From assembly GCF_002332255.1 (NCBI RefSeq), contig NZ_NRGW01000001.1:1922001-1986000 (forward strand): a DNA stretch of 64,000 nt. The letters are read 5' to 3'. This document shows positions 9,258 through 21,409 of this stretch, piece by piece (the stretch's first letter is position 1; each line of letters opens with the position of its first letter). Source of the DNA: Halomonas sp. JB37 (GTDB taxonomy: Bacteria > Pseudomonadota > Gammaproteobacteria > Pseudomonadales > Halomonadaceae). A model generated the notes under the pieces. That model was not told the origin of the DNA. It was given only the letters and a program-made list of their open reading frames with translations, and did not search any database. A program made the translations under genes and the position numbers.

Positions 9258-10025
9258 ATGCAGGTTAAGGACAGTACGTTTTTGATTACCGGCGCCGCCT
9301 CAGGGCTGGGCGCAGCAACCGCTGAGCGTTTAGTCGCCTCGGGTGCACGGGTCGTTCTGTGCGACTTGAACGACAGCGTGAATGCGCATGCCCAGCAGTT
9401 GGGGGCAGGCGCACAGGCTGTCCTTGCTGATATCACCTCTGCTGAACAGATGCAGAAAGCGGTGGACGCAGCCGTTGCGCTAGGCGGTGAGCGCGGGCTG
9501 TCGGGCGTGGTTCATTGTGCGGGCGTGGTAAGCGTGGCAAAGCTGGTTGATCGAGACGGTATTCCGGCGGATCTAGAAAGCTATAAGAAAACGATCAATA
9601 TCAATCTGGTGGGCACGTTTAACGTTATGCGCCTTGCCGCCGCAGCGATGGCGAAAAATGTGCCTAGTGAAAGCGGTGAGCGTGGGGTGATTATCAATAC
9701 TGCGTCTATTGCGGCTTTCGATGGGCAGGTGGGGCAGTGTGCCTACAGTGCCTCTAAAGCGGGGGTTGTGGGGATGAGCCTTCCCGCCGCGCGTGAGCTG
9801 TCTCGGCATGCTATCCGCGTGATGGCAATCGCCCCAGGGGTATTTGAAACGCCGATGATGAGCGAGATTCCTGATGAAGCCGCTCAGGCGCTAGCCGCTG
9901 CGGTGCCATTCCCTAAGCGATTAGGCAAGCCAGACGAGTTCGCTCAATTAGCGGAGCAAATTATTACCAACGCTATGCTGAATGGTGAGTTGATTCGCTT
10001 GGATGGCGGCATTCGCATGCAGTAG
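9258..10025 (+). CDS. SDR family 3-hydroxyacyl-CoA dehydrogenase (HSD17B10-like)
   Basis: This is a 255-residue Rossmann-fold oxidoreductase. It has the NAD-binding motif [15 protein letters not shown] near the N-terminus, an NAG-type strand VHCAGV, catalytic Ser of [11 protein letters not shown] and Tyr/Lys of [10 protein letters not shown], and the C-terminal LDGGIRMQ. The overall pattern fits the type-2 (HSD17B10-like) 3-hydroxyacyl-CoA dehydrogenases, which oxidise 3-hydroxyacyl-CoA with NAD+. With the adjacent CoA ligase and thiolase it would supply most steps of a short beta-oxidation route. A rho-independent terminator follows. Confidence 0.88.
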   Translation: MQVKDSTFLITGAASGLGAATAERLVASGARVVLCDLNDSVNAHAQQLGAGAQAVLADITSAEQMQKAVDAAVALGGERGLSGVVHCAGVVSVAKLVDRDGIPADLESYKKTININLVGTFNVMRLAAAAMAKNVPSESGERGVIINTASIAAFDGQVGQCAYSASKAGVVGMSLPAARELSRHAIRVMAIAPGVFETPMMSEIPDEAAQALAAAVPFPKRLGKPDEFAQLAEQIITNAMLNGELIRLDGGIRMQ

Positions 10026-10051
10026 TCGTTTTTCCCAGTAAATTATGGCAG

Positions 10052-10081
10052 CTCGTCAGCTAATCACTGGCGAGTTTTTTT
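10052..10081 (+). terminator. Rho-independent terminator after the SDR gene
   Basis: A hairpin with arms CTCGtCAG/CTGgCGAG is followed by seven T residues, 27 bp after the stop codon. Confidence 0.75.
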
Positions 10082-10156
10082 ATGTTTAGAGGCTATAGCA
10101 TGTTGAGTTGGCGGCCAAAGTTGTAATGCGCTTCTAGGCTAAATTAAAACGCTCGC

Positions 10157-10203
10157 TTGACTCTATAGAGCGCTCGCGCTAGTTTTCAAACATGTGTTTG
10201 AAA
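10157..10203 (+). promoter_or_regulatory. Promoter with PsrA-like operator for the acyl-CoA dehydrogenase
   Basis: A -35-like TTGACT (10157-10162) and a -10-like TAGTTT (10180-10185) are separated by 17 bp. Overlapping the -10 is TTTCAAACATGTGTTTGAAA (10184-10203), an inverted repeat with 9-bp arms. Its core CAAAC-N4-GTTTG is the motif described for PsrA, the TetR-family fatty-acid regulator of pseudomonads. Repression of the following gene, released by long-chain acyl ligands, is the likely meaning. Motif match only. Confidence 0.6.
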
Positions 10204-10261
10204 GTTGTTTGTCTAAAAGCAATTTATCGGCTTTCAATACCCCTTCTTTTGGAGAAGTGTG

Positions 10262-12067
10262 ATGCCCAGCTACCAAGCCCCTATTCGTGATATGCGTTTC
10301 GTGATGGACGAGATGCTTGATTACCCCGCTCACTACGCACAGCTTCCAAGTGGCGATGATGCATCGCCTGATGTGATCAGCGCTATTTTGGAAGAGGGAG
10401 CTCGGTTTGCCCGCGAGGTGTTACTACCGATTAATCAAAGTGGAGATGAAGAGGGGTGTTTGCTAGAAGGGGGGGAGGTTAAAGCCCCTCGCGGTTTTAA
10501 AGAAGCTTATCAGCAGTACGTAGAAGGTGGGTGGCCAAGTTTGGCTGCTGACCCTGAGCATGGTGGGCAGGGGTTGCCGCCCTCGCTAGCCATGCTGCTT
10601 TCGGAAATGATCTGTGCCACTAACTTGGCGTGGGGTATGTATCCAGGTCTGTCGCATGGCGCTGCTGATGCTCTGCGTCACCATGGCACTGATGAGCAGA
10701 AGGCGACGTATCTCACTAAGTTGGTGGAGGGTGTGTGGACCGGCACTATGTGCTTAACCGAGTCCCATTGCGGTACCGACCTCGGCCTAATCAAAACGCG
10801 GGCAGTGCCTGCTGATGGTGATGCTTATGCAATTACGGGCACCAAGATTTTTATCTCTGCCGGTGAGCATAATTTGGCAGAGAACATTGTCCACTTAGTG
10901 CTGGCAAAACTGCCTGATGCGCCAGAAGGCTCTAAAGGTATCTCACTGTTTGTAGTGCCTAAGTTCTTACCCGATTCTCAGGGTAATGTGGGGGAGCGGA
11001 ATGGCGTCACCTGTGGTTCGCTCGAGCACAAAATGGGCATTCATGGTAATGCTACCTGTGTGATGAACTTCGATGGCGCAATAGGCTACTTAGTTGGGCC
11101 GCCCAATAAAGGGCTGGCGTGCATGTTTACTATGATGAACGCTGCGCGTCTCGGCGTAGGTATTCAAGGGCTTGGGTTGATTGAGGCGAGTTTCCAGAAT
11201 TCACTGAGCTACGCGCGGGATCGACTACAGATGCGTGGGCTGTCGGGTAAGCAGGCGCCTGATAAGCCAGCTGATCCGATTATCGTTCACCCGGACGTGC
11301 GCCGTATGCTGCTAACGCAAAAGGCGTTTGCGGAAGGCGGGCGCATGCTGGTGCTGTACGCTGCCCAAATGCTCGACGTGGTGGAACAAGGTGAGCCAGG
11401 TGAAGAGCGAGATCATGCTGAAACTCTCCTTGGTCTGCTAACACCTATCGTTAAGGCTTTCCTGACCGAAGTTGGTTTTGAATGTACTAACGAAGGCGTA
11501 CAGATCTACGGTGGTCATGGCTTTATTAAAGAGTGGGGGATGGAGCAGCTAGTGCGTGATGCACGCATTACTCGCCTCTATGAAGGTACTACCGGTATTC
11601 AAGCGCTTGATCTATTGGGCCGTAAAGTGCTTATGAGCCAGGGTGAGTCGCTAAAAGTATTCACCAAAGAGATCCATAGGTTTTGTAAAGCCGAGGCTGA
11701 TAATCCCGCCCTTCACGAATTCATCGAGCCGCTTGTCAAGCTGAATGCAGAGTGGGGTGAGCTGACCATGGGCGTGGGTATGAAAGCTATGCAAGACCGC
11801 GAAGAAGTCGGTGCGGCTAGCGTTGACTACCTTATGTACTCAGGTTACGTCACGTTAGCGTATCTATTTGCCCGTGCGGCCAAACAGGCATCGAGCTCCT
11901 TGGGCGAGTCTGATAAAGCGTTTTATGCCGCGAAATTAAACACTGCGCGCTTCTACTATCAGCGGCTCCTGCCGCGCACTCGTGCGCACGCACAAATGAT
12001 AAGTGCGGGTGCCGCGAGCTTAATGGCCATCTCTAGTGAGGACTTTGGCTTAGGTTTTGAAATTTAA
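10262..12067 (+). CDS. Acyl-CoA dehydrogenase (FadE-type, long form)
   Basis: This 601-residue flavoenzyme makes the first oxidation step of beta-oxidation (acyl-CoA to trans-2-enoyl-CoA). The N-terminal and middle domains show CLTESHCGTDLGLIKTRA and ITGTKIFISAGEHNLAENI, both FAD-contact regions. The C-terminal FAD domain has QIYGGHGFIKEWGMEQLVRD and the active-site region YEGTTGIQALDLLGRKV. An extra C-terminal helical domain of about 130 residues marks the long DmdC/PA0508-like subgroup. ATG 10262 is preferred to the GTG just before it because of the GGAG spacing. It is transcribed alone between two terminators, with a PsrA-like operator at its promoter. Confidence 0.92.
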   Translation: MPSYQAPIRDMRFVMDEMLDYPAHYAQLPSGDDASPDVISAILEEGARFAREVLLPINQSGDEEGCLLEGGEVKAPRGFKEAYQQYVEGGWPSLAADPEHGGQGLPPSLAMLLSEMICATNLAWGMYPGLSHGAADALRHHGTDEQKATYLTKLVEGVWTGTMCLTESHCGTDLGLIKTRAVPADGDAYAITGTKIFISAGEHNLAENIVHLVLAKLPDAPEGSKGISLFVVPKFLPDSQGNVGERNGVTCGSLEHKMGIHGNATCVMNFDGAIGYLVGPPNKGLACMFTMMNAARLGVGIQGLGLIEASFQNSLSYARDRLQMRGLSGKQAPDKPADPIIVHPDVRRMLLTQKAFAEGGRMLVLYAAQMLDVVEQGEPGEERDHAETLLGLLTPIVKAFLTEVGFECTNEGVQIYGGHGFIKEWGMEQLVRDARITRLYEGTTGIQALDLLGRKVLMSQGESLKVFTKEIHRFCKAEADNPALHEFIEPLVKLNAEWGELTMGVGMKAMQDREEVGAASVDYLMYSGYVTLAYLFARAAKQASSSLGESDKAFYAAKLNTARFYYQRLLPRTRAHAQMISAGAASLMAISSEDFGLGFEI

Positions 12068-12170
12068 TAACAGGTCTTAATTTTTAGGCGCTAGCATTGG
12101 CCCAGCAACGCAAGCGCTAATGAGTGCTCTCTAATGATGTTGTTCTGCGCGTTGTTCTAAACGTGGTTTG

Positions 12171-12201
12171 CGGCAGAAGGGAGGTCTTCTGCCGTTTTTT
12201 T
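12171..12201 (+). terminator. Rho-independent terminator
   Basis: A hairpin with arms CGGCAGAAG/CTTCTGCCG is followed by a run of T residues. It separates the acyl-CoA dehydrogenase gene from the rRNA operon promoter region. Confidence 0.85.
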
Positions 12202-12379
12202 ATGCTCTCCGCTTCTTTTTCTTGCAATCTCATCTGGGAAGCCATAAAGTACGCATCCGCTGCCGGGGACGCCTAGCGTTACCAGCGGTGGATGAAGGTG
12301 AAAACCTTCGGTTTGTCAGCAGGTTAGCGTTTTCAGGTCATCGAAAAATGTTTCCCGAATCGGCCCCAGAAATTGCCGA

Positions 12380-12407
12380 TTGACAAACACTCGGAAGTGC
12401 GTAGAAT
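12380..12407 (+). promoter_or_regulatory. rRNA operon promoter
   Basis: A perfect -35 TTGACA (12380-12385) and a -10 TAGAAT (12402-12407) have a 16-bp spacer and a GC-rich discriminator after the -10, as expected for a stringently controlled rRNA promoter. It lies about 280 bp before the mature 16S end. No second promoter was convincing in 12202-12379, which is otherwise non-coding and featureless apart from a small GAAGGT/ACCTTC hairpin. Confidence 0.8.
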
Positions 12408-12689
12408 ACGCCTTCCTCGCTGAGGCCAAACAGTTCAACGGTTGGCCCGCTATCACAACACGATAGCCACAGCGAAACGCTCTTTAACAATTTGATCAGG
12501 TAATTCATGTGGGCGCTTGCTGATGTTGGTGACAAATCACCCAATATCAAGGCAAGCGACTCAAGCAATAAGGTTTTAAAGGCATTGCCTTTTTGATCCG
12601 TTTTGAATGAATTCGTTTGAACCTTGAGCCAAGTTTGATTCGCTTTTGTGTTTTCCTCGGAAGACACGAGTAAGGATCACAATGATTGT
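12408..12689 (+). other. rRNA leader with boxA and 16S processing stem
   Basis: The leader transcript contains boxA (GCTCTTTAACA, 12479-12489), the antitermination signal. From 12491 to 12521 lies a segment complementary to 14240-14271 in the 16S-23S spacer, for example TTTGATCAGGTAATTCAT against ATGAATTACCTGATCAAA. Together they form the long stem that RNase III cuts to release pre-16S. Confidence 0.8.
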
Positions 12690-14222
<1,533 letters not shown>

Positions 14223-14467
14223 AACGATGCGTCACAGTTAGTAAGCGTCCACAATGAATTACCTGATCAAAATGCTGTTGATGAGCAGTGATAAGCCAGC
14301 CGCCTCCGGCGTTGTCTTATCACTGCTTATAGCAGTCGCTCTTTAACAATGTATATCATGCTGACAAGAACGCACCGCAAGGTGGGTTCTTAAATTGTGA
14401 TACGTTTTATACGTATCCGGCAAATGAACGTTATCATTGCGAGACACCAGACTCCTTCGGGTTATAG
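14223..14467 (+). other. 16S-23S internal spacer without tRNA genes
   Basis: This is a 245-bp transcribed spacer. It holds the 3' arm of the 16S processing stem (14240-14271), a perfect 12-bp hairpin (AGCAGTGATAAG at 14284-14295 with CTTATCACTGCT at 14316-14327), a second boxA (GCTCTTTAACA, from 14339), and 5' arms of the 23S stem. GTATATCATGCTGA (14351-14364) pairs perfectly with 17504-17517. CGTATCCGGC and the segment from 14428 pair with the 23S 3' flank. No cloverleaf of tRNA-Ile, tRNA-Ala or any other tRNA fits here. Confidence 0.85.
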
Positions 14468-17365
<2,898 letters not shown>

Positions 17366-17527
17366 ATAACACCCAAGGGGTCTGGTCGCAGTGATAACGT
17401 TATGATGTTAACGCATCAAAAAAAAGCCGGATACGCAGCGTGTGGCCCAGCCCACTCATCAAGAGTGAACAAGCAGGCGGCACGACAGCAAGAAACGATC
17501 ACATCAGCATGATATACGACCAGTTAC

Positions 17528-17643
17528 GCCTGACGACCATAGCACGCGTGAACCACCTGATCCCTTGCCGAACTCAGAAGTGAAACCGCTTAGCGCCGAT
17601 GGTAGTGTGGGGTCTCCCCATGCGAGAGTAGGTCATCGTCAGG
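17528..17643 (+). rRNA. rrf: 5S ribosomal RNA
   Basis: This is a 116-nt gene whose ends pair (GCCTGACGACC with the 3' GGTCATCGTCAGGC). Its internal segments CCGAACTCAGAAGTGAAAC and CGATGGTAGTGTGGG are diagnostic of 5S rRNA. It lies about 160 bp after the 23S gene. The 23S-5S spacer contains the 3' halves of the 23S processing stems and no tRNA gene. Confidence 0.95.
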
Positions 17644-17657
17644 CACTTATACGAAAA

Positions 17658-17692
17658 ATCCCCCGAGGCTAACGCCCCGGGGGATTTTTTTT
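17658..17692 (+). terminator. rRNA operon terminator
   Basis: A strong GC-rich hairpin (ATCCCCCG ... CGGGGGAT) is followed by eight T residues, 15 bp after the 5S gene. Confidence 0.9.
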
Positions 17693-17847
17693 GCATCTTT
17701 TTTTAATTTTAGAGAAAACGTAAACAATATAGCTGCGCGTATTGCCGACCGCCTCGCTGCCAGAAATGCTATGATGCAGCCGTTAAGGGTTATCGCTTCG
17801 ACTCGAAATAATCCGCCATGTCTATATGCTAAGTTTGAGGTGAAAGG

Positions 17848-18915
17848 GTGAGTGAGATAGTACCCACTTCGTGGCTAGTTTACTGTCGTCCTGGGTTTGA
17901 GCATGATGCGCTGGCCGAGTTGCAACATCACGCAGAACGGCTCGATGTTTCCTGTGAGGCATCTTACGGAGAAGGGTGGGTAAGCCTAACGCGTATCGAT
18001 GGCGAACCGGTGAATGATTTGCACCGCCAAGCTGCCTTTAAATCACTGATTTTCGCTCGCCAGAGCCTAGCGGCACTGCCTGCGCTGAGCCTATCGCGTG
18101 ATGATCGTCTTACCGCTATATTGGAGCAGGTCAAGGCCAGTGGCTGGAACTTCGAAGAAATTTGGCATGAAACGCCGGACACTAACGACGGTAAAGCACT
18201 GGCAGGGCTAATCAAGGCGCTTAAAAAGCCATTGGAAAGCTTGCTAAAGAAGCGTGGCGCGTTAAGGCGAAGTGCGGGTGCTAGACGGCTACACATTTTT
18301 TGGACCGATGGTGATAAAGCGCAGCTGGCAATGAGCTTTCCGGGTAATCGTAGTGAGCTTGTTAACGGTATTCGTCGGCTGCGTTTTCCTTCGCGTGCGC
18401 CTAGTCGCTCAACGTTGAAGCTAGAAGAGGCATGGCACGAATTTATCCCTCGCGAAGAGTGGGAGACGCGTCTTGCGCCGCATATGCAGGCCGCTGATTT
18501 AGGCGCTGCACCCGGCGGGTGGACTTGGCAGCTCGTACAGCGCGGCATGTACGTGTATGCGATTGATAATGGCCCAATGGATCCTCAACTGATGGGGACA
18601 GGGCAGATTGATCATCTTAAAGAAGATGGTTTTACCTGGGAGCCACCACAGCGTTTAGACTGGTTGGTGTGTGATATTGTCGATAAGCCTGTACGCGTGC
18701 TGGCGATGGTTGAGCGCTGGCTAATTCGTAAGTGGTGTAAAGAGGCAATCTTTAACCTCAAACTGCCTATGAAAAAGCGCTGGGGCGAAGTAACGCGCTG
18801 CTTAACGACTTTGGAAGACGCGCTGGAAAAAGCGGGTGTCAGTGCTAAGGTAACGTGTCGTCATCTTTACCATGATCGCGAAGAAGTCACTGTGCATGTA
18901 AGGCTCAGAAGCTAG
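17848..18915 (+). CDS. rlmM: 23S rRNA (cytidine-2498-2'-O)-methyltransferase RlmM
   Basis: This 355-residue cytosolic enzyme methylates the ribose of C2498 in 23S rRNA using S-adenosylmethionine. The N-terminal THUMP-like domain starts with VYCRPGFEHDALAELQ, as in E. coli RlmM. The C-terminal Rossmann-like methyltransferase domain has AADLGAAPGGWTWQLVQRG (SAM-binding), MDPQLMGTGQIDHLKEDGF, the DWLVCDIVDKP strand, and a catalytic lysine region FNLKLPMKKRW. The length matches the family (about 360). The start is GTG with AAAGGG upstream. Its place next to the rRNA operon is suggestive but may be chance. Confidence 0.92.
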   Translation: MSEIVPTSWLVYCRPGFEHDALAELQHHAERLDVSCEASYGEGWVSLTRIDGEPVNDLHRQAAFKSLIFARQSLAALPALSLSRDDRLTAILEQVKASGWNFEEIWHETPDTNDGKALAGLIKALKKPLESLLKKRGALRRSAGARRLHIFWTDGDKAQLAMSFPGNRSELVNGIRRLRFPSRAPSRSTLKLEEAWHEFIPREEWETRLAPHMQAADLGAAPGGWTWQLVQRGMYVYAIDNGPMDPQLMGTGQIDHLKEDGFTWEPPQRLDWLVCDIVDKPVRVLAMVERWLIRKWCKEAIFNLKLPMKKRWGEVTRCLTTLEDALEKAGVSAKVTCRHLYHDREEVTVHVRLRS

Positions 18916-18934
18916 TACCGACGGTCTTTCAAGT

Positions 18935-19222
18935 TTAATAGCCGGGCTCGTAAATACGGATAGTTTCATCTTCGGTTAGTAGCGGTAAAATACGCTGCAT
19001 AGCCATTGTGCGCGCATCGCTTGAGTGCCACTCTTTCCAAGCACGGATGTCGCGCCACTTAGTAATCATTAAACGGCGATCGGTATGGCCACGCTCTACG
19101 AGGGTTTCGCCACCGACAAAGCCCCTTACGCCTAAAGAGACGCGCATGGCTTCCCGTGCCGCTTGTTCATACTCTTCTTCTAGGCCGGGCATAATGCGCC
19201 GTTCGATGATGATTTTAATCAT
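18935..19222 (-). CDS. Antibiotic biosynthesis monooxygenase (ABM) fold protein
   Basis: This is a small protein of 95 residues. A dimeric alpha-beta barrel (ABM-like) is suggested by the strand IKIIIERRIMPGLEEEYEQAAREA, a central GFVGGETLVERG, and RRLMITKWRDIRAWKEWHSS near the middle. The ATG at 19222 is chosen because it has AGGAAG upstream and begins the first beta strand; the longer frame adds ten unconserved residues. Family members are often heme-degrading or quinol-acting enzymes, but many have unknown roles. It is divergent from the TusA-like gene with 29 bp between starts. Confidence 0.75.
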   Translation of the reverse strand: MIKIIIERRIMPGLEEEYEQAAREAMRVSLGVRGFVGGETLVERGHTDRRLMITKWRDIRAWKEWHSSDARTMAMQRILPLLTEDETIRIYEPGY

Positions 19223-19251
19223 ACGCTTTGCTTCCTGCATCGAGGATATCA

Positions 19252-19506
19252 ATGGCTGCTAATACGGGTAACTTACCCAGCTATGATGAGTTGTTAGACA
19301 CCTCTGGACTCTATTGCCCAGAGCCGATTATGTTGATGCATAATAAAGTACGCGATATGTCGCCAGGTCAGGTTCTTAAAGTGGTGGCTACAGACCCAGC
19401 GACAACGCGTGACGTGCCTAAATTCTGTCAGTTTCTGGGCCATGAGCTACTTGGGCAAGACGTCTCATCCGAGAGCAGCTACCTTTATTTTATACGCTTA
19501 GCATAG
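19252..19506 (+). CDS. tusA: Sulfurtransferase TusA family protein
   Basis: This is an 84-residue cytosolic sulfur carrier with the TusA/SirA fold. The defining CPxP motif is seen as GLYCPEPIMLMHNKVRDM. It is followed by the strand VLKVVATDPATTRDVPKFCQFLGHEL, a good match to TusA, which relays sulfur from IscS to TusD for 2-thiouridine in tRNA. ATG 19252 follows GAGGAT. The specific TusA assignment (as against other paralogues of the family) is likely from the close match around the motif. Confidence 0.88.
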   Translation: MAANTGNLPSYDELLDTSGLYCPEPIMLMHNKVRDMSPGQVLKVVATDPATTRDVPKFCQFLGHELLGQDVSSESSYLYFIRLA

Positions 19507-19583
19507 CCCCGCTTAAGGCCTTTGAAGCTTGCGAGGCACAGAGCGACTGGCCTCGCTATTAGTGCAACTGTTCAGCATCTGTA

Positions 19584-20279
19584 TCAATCGCTTGCCACGA
19601 CCATCATGGCGAGAGCATCCAGCGTTGCCGGATCTTCTTCCAATATGCGGTTAGCAATATGGCGTTGGAAAAAATAAACGGTCTGGTGTCGATCCTGTGC
19701 GCTGTATAGGCACTTGTCGCCGAGAAGAATGGGTGTCATTAGCGCTTTTTGTTCATCAGCTAACAGCGCGTCAAGACTGCCATCACTGTAAAGCCGCCAG
19801 CCGTAAACGGGTTTCATATGCCAGGGCGAGTTTGGGTGATTCATACATAAAGCATGTGTACCAAGTGTATCTGGGATTTGTTGGATAAGGGTGACGTCGC
19901 CTGAAGCCTCATAATCGAAGTATTCCGCTGCCGCCATTAGCTCATGAAACTTGTGATCGGGTGGGGAATCGAAAATTTCTTCCGTTTCAGGATCACGATA
20001 GCCAACGAAATAGCCATTTTCTTCACTGTTCAGATCTTGGCAGGCGGCTAAGGTTTCCATCCACGGTACTAGACCGATAATGTTGCCGTCCTCTCTTAAC
20101 CCCCAGGCTAGAATGGGCATGCCGTAATAGGTGTCAGGGTTCGCAGCGAGCTTATACACCATCTCAATGCCATCTAGCTCAGGTGCTAAACGGACTAAGC
20201 ACTTTTGCGCCTGCTGACGTTGGCGCACGGTTTCCAGGTCGATGACCTGGGCAGAGCGGGGTGACAGGGATGCGCCCAT
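19584..20279 (-). CDS. Conserved hypothetical protein
   Basis: This 231-residue soluble protein has no signal peptide or membrane segment. I do not recognise a family. It is acidic and rich in aromatic residues, with the segments YYGMPILAWGLREDGNIIGLVPWMETL, DPETEEIFDSPPDHKFHEL and WHMKPVYGWRLYSDGSLDALL, suggesting a beta-rich fold. The start is the ATG nearest an AGGAGGGAC-like site just upstream (reading on the minus strand). Codon use is like its neighbours, so it is probably a resident gene. Confidence 0.7.
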   Translation of the reverse strand: MGASLSPRSAQVIDLETVRQRQQAQKCLVRLAPELDGIEMVYKLAANPDTYYGMPILAWGLREDGNIIGLVPWMETLAACQDLNSEENGYFVGYRDPETEEIFDSPPDHKFHELMAAAEYFDYEASGDVTLIQQIPDTLGTHALCMNHPNSPWHMKPVYGWRLYSDGSLDALLADEQKALMTPILLGDKCLYSAQDRHQTVYFFQRHIANRILEEDPATLDALAMMVVASD

Positions 20280-20399
20280 TGTGTCCCTCCTTGTGCTGCG
20301 TGGTCATGACAGTGGCGAAGCAGGCTAGCTTGCTGCATTCTTCACCTCTTATATTCACCAATAGCACAAGTTGCTTATAAGGTTAAGGGTTTGGGCAAT

Positions 20400-21407
20400 T
20401 TAATTCGTAGTGCAAGCAGCGAAACGTGCTCTTAACGCTTTATGTTCACTGAGTGCCTGTTGAAACTGTTGCCACGGAGCACCTGGGTATTGCAGTGAAA
20501 GCCAGCGCACTTGATAACGTTGGACTGCCGCTGGCTTGTCGACCTGCTGCGCATCGATTAACCGATTGATCGCAGTAAGCCACTCATGCGCCGTGTTTGC
20601 TAAATCCTCAAGGGGCTGTAAGTTCCAGGGGGTTAGGCAGCGCATGGGAGTATCGCTTTGCTGCGTTAATAGCGTATTTTCTTCGGCTAAGCGTTGAGTG
20701 GCGAGTAATAACGCCCGCAAAATTTCAGCCGTCAGTGGCCGCTCTTGCAGCGTTTTTAGATGGTTTTCGAGGACTGATGAGTTTTGCTGCCAGTCGAGGT
20801 CAAACTGGTGCACGGTCATTTCCTGTAAATAATCGATAGCCTCGAGATGGCCTGCGATAACCGCTTTATCGACATTGGCTAAAGGCTGGCTTGAGCGCGA
20901 AAAGCTTTTTATCCACTCGCTGGAATCAAAGATAGCGTTCCAGCTTACGGCGGATAGCTGTGCCGTTTTTGTTGCCGTTAACTGCTGTAGTCGCTCTTGA
21001 TCTTCAGGGTTTAACTGGTCGGCAACGTCGCTATGCGAACAGACGCTTAGCCGCTGCCATAGCGTTCGTTCATATAGCCACTGCTGGCTGGGAGGCGCTA
21101 CGCGGCCAAGCTGATTATTACGTGCCGCGATTAGCGAGGTGATTTGGCATTCACGCAGCGCGTAAACGTTGAGTATGCTGTCCCGCGTTTCAGGAATATC
21201 AATAAGGCGATCTTTGCGATCAGGAAACGCGCCAATATTTGCCGGAGCTGCTCTATCTATATCGGTCTTATCTATATCTGCCCGTGCGAGATCAGTTGCA
21301 AGCTGCTGATGATAGTCTCGCCACTGCTTTTCAGCGGGGCTGTCGCCACAGCCAGCCAGTAGGGCGCTTAGCGCGAGCGTGACACAAGCATGCGCCCATC
21401 GAGCCAT
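20400..21407 (-). CDS. DUF3080-type putative lipoprotein
   Basis: This is a 335-residue protein with a lipoprotein signal peptide (ALSALLAGCG; Cys20 would be lipidated). A helical, tryptophan- and glutamine-rich body follows, with the start KQWRDYHQQLATDLARAD and the segment ALRECQITSLIAARNNQLGRVAPPSQQWLYE. These resemble the uncharacterised DUF3080 family of gammaproteobacterial lipoproteins. It starts two bases after the stop of the MATE exporter gene, so both are likely on one message. Function unknown. Confidence 0.7.
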   Translation of the reverse strand: MARWAHACVTLALSALLAGCGDSPAEKQWRDYHQQLATDLARADIDKTDIDRAAPANIGAFPDRKDRLIDIPETRDSILNVYALRECQITSLIAARNNQLGRVAPPSQQWLYERTLWQRLSVCSHSDVADQLNPEDQERLQQLTATKTAQLSAVSWNAIFDSSEWIKSFSRSSQPLANVDKAVIAGHLEAIDYLQEMTVHQFDLDWQQNSSVLENHLKTLQERPLTAEILRALLLATQRLAEENTLLTQQSDTPMRCLTPWNLQPLEDLANTAHEWLTAINRLIDAQQVDKPAAVQRYQVRWLSLQYPGAPWQQFQQALSEHKALRARFAACTTN

Positions 21408-21409
21408 GA

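Noticed and set aside
14223-14467. Possible tRNA-Ile or tRNA-Ala in the 16S-23S spacer
   Set aside because: No cloverleaf, T-loop (GGTTCRANYC) or anticodon arm was found.
19531-19556. A 7-bp inverted repeat (GCGAGGC/GCCTCGC) between tusA and the convergent hypothetical gene
   Set aside because: No T-run on either strand, so calling it a terminator is not justified.
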